Shown: positions 4,757 to 5,809 of the stretch, one piece after another
Layout: each line of letters begins with the position of its first letter
Position numbering within the stretch: position 1 is the stretch's first letter
NCBI GenBank assembly: GCA_003161205.1
Contig: PMOU01000466.1
Coordinates: 8,723-14,531, forward strand
Length of the DNA stretch: 5,809 bases
DNA from: Actinomycetota bacterium
GTDB taxonomy: Bacteria; Actinomycetota; Actinomycetes; Streptosporangiales; Streptosporangiaceae
Direction of reading: 5' to 3'
The notes under the pieces: model-generated
What the model saw: only the letters and a program-made list of their open reading frames with translations
The model's database searches: none
Told to the model about the DNA's origin: nothing
Translations under genes and position numbers: made by a program

Positions 4757-5809
4757 TTAACCGGGCACGCTCCGTCGCTCATCCCGGGTGGTTCCCCGCC
4801 GGTGTTCTTCGGCGTGGCCGCTCAGGTTGAGGGCCGTCTGTATCAGCGGGACATGACTGAACGCCTGTGGCATGTTGCCGACCAGCCGGCCGTAACGCGG
4901 ATCGTACTCTTCACTGAGCAAGCCTACGTCGTTACGCAGGGCGAGCAGCCGATCAAACAGCTCGAGAGACTCTTCGTGCCGGCCGCTCAGCTCCAGCGCG
5001 TTCGCCAGCCAGAAACTGCAGGCGAGGAAGGCGCCCTCCGAGCCCGGCAGCCCGTCCACCGACGACGTGCCGCCGGACGGCAGCTCATACCGGCGCAGGA
5101 AACCGCCCTGCATCAGGTCCCGCTGCAGGACCTTCATCGTGGACACCATCCGGGGATCGTCGGCGTCCAGGAAACCGACGTCAGAAATCAGCAGGACCGA
5201 GGCGTCGAGCTCGGTCGCGCCGTAGTACTGGGTGAAGGCGCCCCGTTCGGAGTTGTAGCCCTTCTCGCACACCTCGGCCTTGATCTTGTCGCGAGTGACC
5301 CGCCAGCGGGCGGCCAGGTCCATCTCGCCGGCCTGTTCGGCGTAGCAGGCCGCGCGGTCGAAGGCGACCCAGGCCATCACCTTGGAGTGCACGAAGTGGC
5401 GCCGCGGCCCGCGCACCTCCCACAGTCCCTCGTCGGGCTCGTTCCAGTGCTGCTCGAGGAACTCCAGCAGCGACCGCTGCAACGCCCAGGTGTGCTGGTC
5501 GTCGTGCAGCCCGGATTTGCAGCTGAGCTGAAGCGCGTCGATCACCTCGCCGTAGACGTCGAGCTGGAGCTGGCCGGCCGCGGCGTTGCCGATCCGCACC
5601 GGTGCCGATCCCTCGTACCCAGGCAGCCAGTCCGCTTCCCACTCGGCCAGGCGGCGCTCGCCGGCCACGCCGTACATGATCTGGATGTGCCGCGGGCTCC
5701 CGGCGATAGCGCGGCCCAGCCACAGGCGCCACGCCCTGGCCTCGTCGGTGTAGCCGGTCCGCAGCAGCGCCTCTAGGGTAATGGTGGCGTCCCGCAGCCA
5801 GCAGTACCT
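4757..5809 (-). CDS. Glycoside hydrolase family 15 protein (glucoamylase/trehalase type), N-terminus missing
   Basis: The C-terminal 350 residues of a GH15 enzyme; bacterial members are commonly about 600 aa, so some 250 residues, including the N-terminal beta-sandwich domain, lie beyond the window. The family inverts the anomeric centre while releasing glucose from alpha-glucans or, in several actinobacteria, from trehalose. The visible part starts with the substrate-site motif RYCWLRDAT (1-9), then IQIMYGV (42-48), RIGNAAAGQLQLDVYGEV (72-89), GLHDDQHTW, EGLWEVRG (127-134; Glu131 fits the family general acid), HSKVMAWVAFDR (141-152), GSEGAFLACSFW (256-267) and LLSEEYDP (297-304; the Glu pair fits the general base), ending with GNMPQAFSHVPLI (312-324). 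The (alpha/alpha)6-barrel half is thus complete and undamaged. The frame is open to base 5809, so an internal ATG at 5677 should not be taken as the start. It is the first of the - strand genes seen here. Choosing between glucoamylase and trehalase is not possible from this part. Confidence 0.95.
   Translation of the reverse strand, partial: RYCWLRDATITLEALLRTGYTDEARAWRLWLGRAIAGSPRHIQIMYGVAGERRLAEWEADWLPGYEGSAPVRIGNAAAGQLQLDVYGEVIDALQLSCKSGLHDDQHTWALQRSLLEFLEQHWNEPDEGLWEVRGPRRHFVHSKVMAWVAFDRAACYAEQAGEMDLAARWRVTRDKIKAEVCEKGYNSERGAFTQYYGATELDASVLLISDVGFLDADDPRMVSTMKVLQRDLMQGGFLRRYELPSGGTSSVDGLPGSEGAFLACSFWLANALELSGRHEESLELFDRLLALRNDVGLLSEEYDPRYGRLVGNMPQAFSHVPLIQTALNLSGHAEEHRRGTTRDERRSVPG

Noticed and set aside
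4802..5776. 324-codon open frame on the + strand
   Set aside because: It is the antisense shadow of the GH15 gene, whose motifs are unmistakable; its own translation has low-complexity composition and no family pattern.
1..5809. tRNA or rRNA genes, CRISPR arrays, insertion sequences, defence or phage modules
   Set aside because: No cloverleaf-like segment, regularly spaced repeats, transposase motif or terminal inverted repeat was seen; nearly all the sequence is explained by ordinary metabolic and transport genes.

Overview
The window is GC-rich throughout, and its codons end almost always in G or C. Start sites use GGAG-type ribosome binding sites with ATG or GTG. Together with the family mix (ABC exporter, formamidase, NTF2-like, zinc-free MDR, sulfotransferase, GH15), this points to an actinobacterial chromosome, probably a filamentous actinomycete. 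That assignment is inferred from composition and protein style; no taxonomic marker is present.

Left (1-1006): the window opens inside the nucleotide-binding domain of an ABC exporter on the + strand, which ends at 630. Tail-to-tail with it, on the - strand, lies the decayed C-terminal end of a second ABC exporter subunit (637-809), broken by one frameshift and one in-frame stop. The following ~200 bp hold no convincing gene.

Centre (1007-2698, + strand): three closely spaced genes look like one transcription unit. They are an 81-residue protein resembling a haem-less cytochrome-c-like tail, a formamidase/acetamidase-family enzyme (331 aa), and a SnoaL/NTF2-like protein (134 aa) whose ribosome binding site lies across the preceding stop codon. 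No pathway can be named with confidence.

Right (2716-5809, - strand): read in the direction of transcription, these are a GH15 glucoamylase/trehalase-type glycoside hydrolase (N-terminus cut by the window edge), a sulfotransferase 50 bp downstream carrying an unusual cysteine cluster, and, after a 113-bp gap, a zinc-independent NADPH:quinone-reductase-type oxidoreductase. This last gene converges on the + strand unit with only 17 bp between stop codons, where a small hairpin sits.

No RNA gene, CRISPR array, intact insertion sequence or attachment site was seen. The most distinctive points are the three-gene + strand unit, the cysteine cluster and atypical PAPS loop of the sulfotransferase, the ABC relic, and an imperfect direct repeat just before the sulfotransferase start. 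Nothing here clearly amounts to a new system.
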